Source: an uncultured Halomicronema sp. (lineage in GTDB: Bacteria > Cyanobacteriota > Cyanobacteriia > Phormidesmidales > Phormidesmidaceae). Taken from it: a DNA stretch of 6,831 bases. Made by a program: the position numbers and the translations under genes. The notes beneath the pieces were generated by a model. The model did not search any database, had not been told where the DNA came from, and saw only the letters and a program-made list of their open reading frames with translations. The stretch lies in NCBI GenBank assembly GCA_937897665.1, contig CALCPB010000492.1, positions 1 through 6,831 on the forward strand, given 5' to 3'. This document shows positions 5,774 to 6,831 of this stretch, piece after piece (position 1 is the first letter of the stretch; every line of letters starts with the position of its first letter).

Positions 5774-6580
5774 ATGATGCTTGATACTGCCACCACAGTT
5801 GCCCTGACCACCCGTAAGCTGACGCTGGCCTACGACGGCAACACCGTCATTCAGGGGCTCGATTTAGCCATTCCGCAGGGAAAAATCACCACCCTCGTGG
5901 GACCGAATGGCTGTGGCAAATCTACCTTGTTGCGGGGTCTCGCTCGCCTCCTGAAACCCCAAAGCGGCACCGTGTATTTGGCCGGGGAAGCGATCGCCCA
6001 TCTGCCCAGCAAAGCCCTGGCCCGACGCCTAGGCATTTTGCCGCAAAGCCCCAGTGCACCCGAAGGCTTGACGGTGCGTGAACTGGTGGCGCAGGGCCGG
6101 TATCCTTACCAAAACTGGCTGCAACAGTGGTCGCGCGAAGATGAGCTAAAAGTGGAAGCGGCGATCGCGACTACCCATCTAGAAGCGTTTGCCAATCGGC
6201 CCCTCGATACTCTCTCTGGCGGGCAACGGCAGCGCGCCTGGATCGCCATGGCCTTAGCCCAAGATACCGATACCCTCTTGCTGGATGAGCCCACCACCTA
6301 TCTTGACGTCGCCCATCAAATTGAAGTGTTAGACCTGCTCTATCACCTCAATCAAAGCGCCCGTCGCACCATTGTGATGGTGCTCCACGATCTAAATATT
6401 GCGGGGCGCTATAGCCATCATTTGATTGCTCTGCGACAGGGGCAGGTACTGGCCCAAGGGACTCCGGCTGAGGTGATTACTGAATCGTTGGTCAAACAGG
6501 TCTTTGATCTTGACAGTCGCATCATCACTGACCCGGTTTCAGGAACGCCGCTGTGTATCCCCATCAGTCAGTTTTTGTAA
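5774..6580 (+). CDS. FecE/FepC-type iron-chelate ABC transporter ATPase
   Basis: This 268-residue cytoplasmic ATPase should power the two FecCD-family permeases. All nucleotide-binding motifs are intact: Walker [10 protein letters not shown] (43-51), Q-loop Q91 in ILPQSP, signature LSGGQ (147-151), Walker B LLLDEP (168-173) with E172 as catalytic base, D-loop near Y176-L-D178, and switch His H205 in VLHDLN. The segment [16 protein letters not shown] and the C-terminal [17 protein letters not shown] are typical of FecE/FepC/FhuC/BtuD-type ATPases. Length is normal (about 255-275). Two adjacent ATG codons (5774, 5777) could start it; I chose the first. It is separated from the permeases by the ferritin-like gene and repeats, so pairing is inferred from family and position. 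Confidence 0.93.
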   Translation: MMLDTATTVALTTRKLTLAYDGNTVIQGLDLAIPQGKITTLVGPNGCGKSTLLRGLARLLKPQSGTVYLAGEAIAHLPSKALARRLGILPQSPSAPEGLTVRELVAQGRYPYQNWLQQWSREDELKVEAAIATTHLEAFANRPLDTLSGGQRQRAWIAMALAQDTDTLLLDEPTTYLDVAHQIEVLDLLYHLNQSARRTIVMVLHDLNIAGRYSHHLIALRQGQVLAQGTPAEVITESLVKQVFDLDSRIITDPVSGTPLCIPISQFL

Positions 6581-6831
6581 GCGCTATGGGGATTGAAAAC
6601 CCCCGATTAAAAGTACTTTTAGGGAACAACCCATTTAGCAACTGAGCGTCGCTGCCATGCCAAAGACATGAGTGTAGTGCACCGTTTCGACGGCATTTTC
6701 TCGGCGAGAAATTGTGTTCATGGAGCATGCTCTAATGACGGGCAAGAAAACCCATCGCCGTTGGGTCAAAACACGGCCGATCGCTGCAGTCGTTATTTAA
6801 CTGGCTGCTCAAGGCCGTCGGCTCTTGCCCC
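6581..6831. other. Gene-poor right end with several short palindromes
   Basis: No convincing gene is seen in these 251 bp. They hold a weak GGGG/CCCC hairpin (6588-6603) just after the ATPase stop, the palindrome AAAAGTACTTTT (6609-6620), a TTTCTC-GGC-GAGAAA inverted repeat (6697-6711) and the palindrome GAGCATGCTC (6723-6732). The region may contain the 3' untranslated end of the operon and the start or end of the next unit. Confidence 0.5.
6588..6620 (+). terminator. Possible transcript end after the ATPase gene
   Basis: GGGG-attgaaaa-CCCC can form a 4-bp stem 8 bp after the stop codon, followed by AAAAGTACTTTT, which itself ends in T residues. The stems are short and it is not a classical intrinsic terminator, but position fits the end of the operon. 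Confidence 0.25.

Noticed and set aside
6668..6831. Open frame from ATG 6668 to the right edge
   Set aside because: The translation (MSVVHRFDGIFSARN...) has no recognisable motif or ribosome site, and it crosses several palindromes.
6732..6831. Minus-strand frame ending at TAG 6734-6732
   Set aside because: Only about 32 codons are visible with no recognisable motif; it could be the end of a gene beyond the window but cannot be supported.

Overview
The window looks like part of a cyanobacterial chromosome. Two things support this. The HIP1 octamer GCGATCGC occurs eight times in 6.8 kb, which is a hallmark of many cyanobacteria. The proteins also read like those of filamentous or Leptolyngbya-type cyanobacteria; the genus is an inference and cannot be fixed from this window. 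The theme is iron (siderophore-type) uptake plus iron storage.

Layout. On the minus strand, from 1377 down to the left edge, lies a long tonB-like gene that is still open at base 1. A 372-bp divergent intergenic region (1378-1749) holds candidate operator elements. On the plus strand follow exbB (1750-2403), exbD (2390-2794, overlapping exbB by 14 bp), a first FecCD-family permease (2800-3813), a palindromic intergenic repeat (3814-3885), a second FecCD-family permease (3913-4956), a small ferritin/bacterioferritin-like diiron protein (5048-5482), two more copies of the same repeat in tandem (5498-5571 and about 5574-5641), and a FecE/FepC-type ATPase (5774-6580). The last 251 bp (6581-6831) contain several short palindromes and no gene I can support.

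How the genes fit together. TonB, ExbB and ExbD form the inner-membrane motor that uses the proton gradient to drive iron-chelate import through outer-membrane TonB-dependent receptors. The two permeases and the ATPase would form the inner-membrane importer that moves the chelate from periplasm to cytoplasm. The ferritin-like protein is a plausible sink or oxidiser for incoming Fe(II). Both envelope-crossing steps and a storage step are therefore encoded together. No outer-membrane receptor, periplasmic binding protein or siderophore biosynthesis gene is seen here; they must lie outside the window or elsewhere in the genome.

Most unusual points. The TonB C-terminal domain is followed by at least 139 residues of acidic and then Pro-rich sequence that leaves the window. 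A roughly 70-bp palindromic repeat sits three times within the transporter locus. The ferritin-like protein has an altered spacing in one of its predicted iron-ligand motifs. I found no evidence of a wholly new system; this is a well-organised iron locus with some lineage-specific features.
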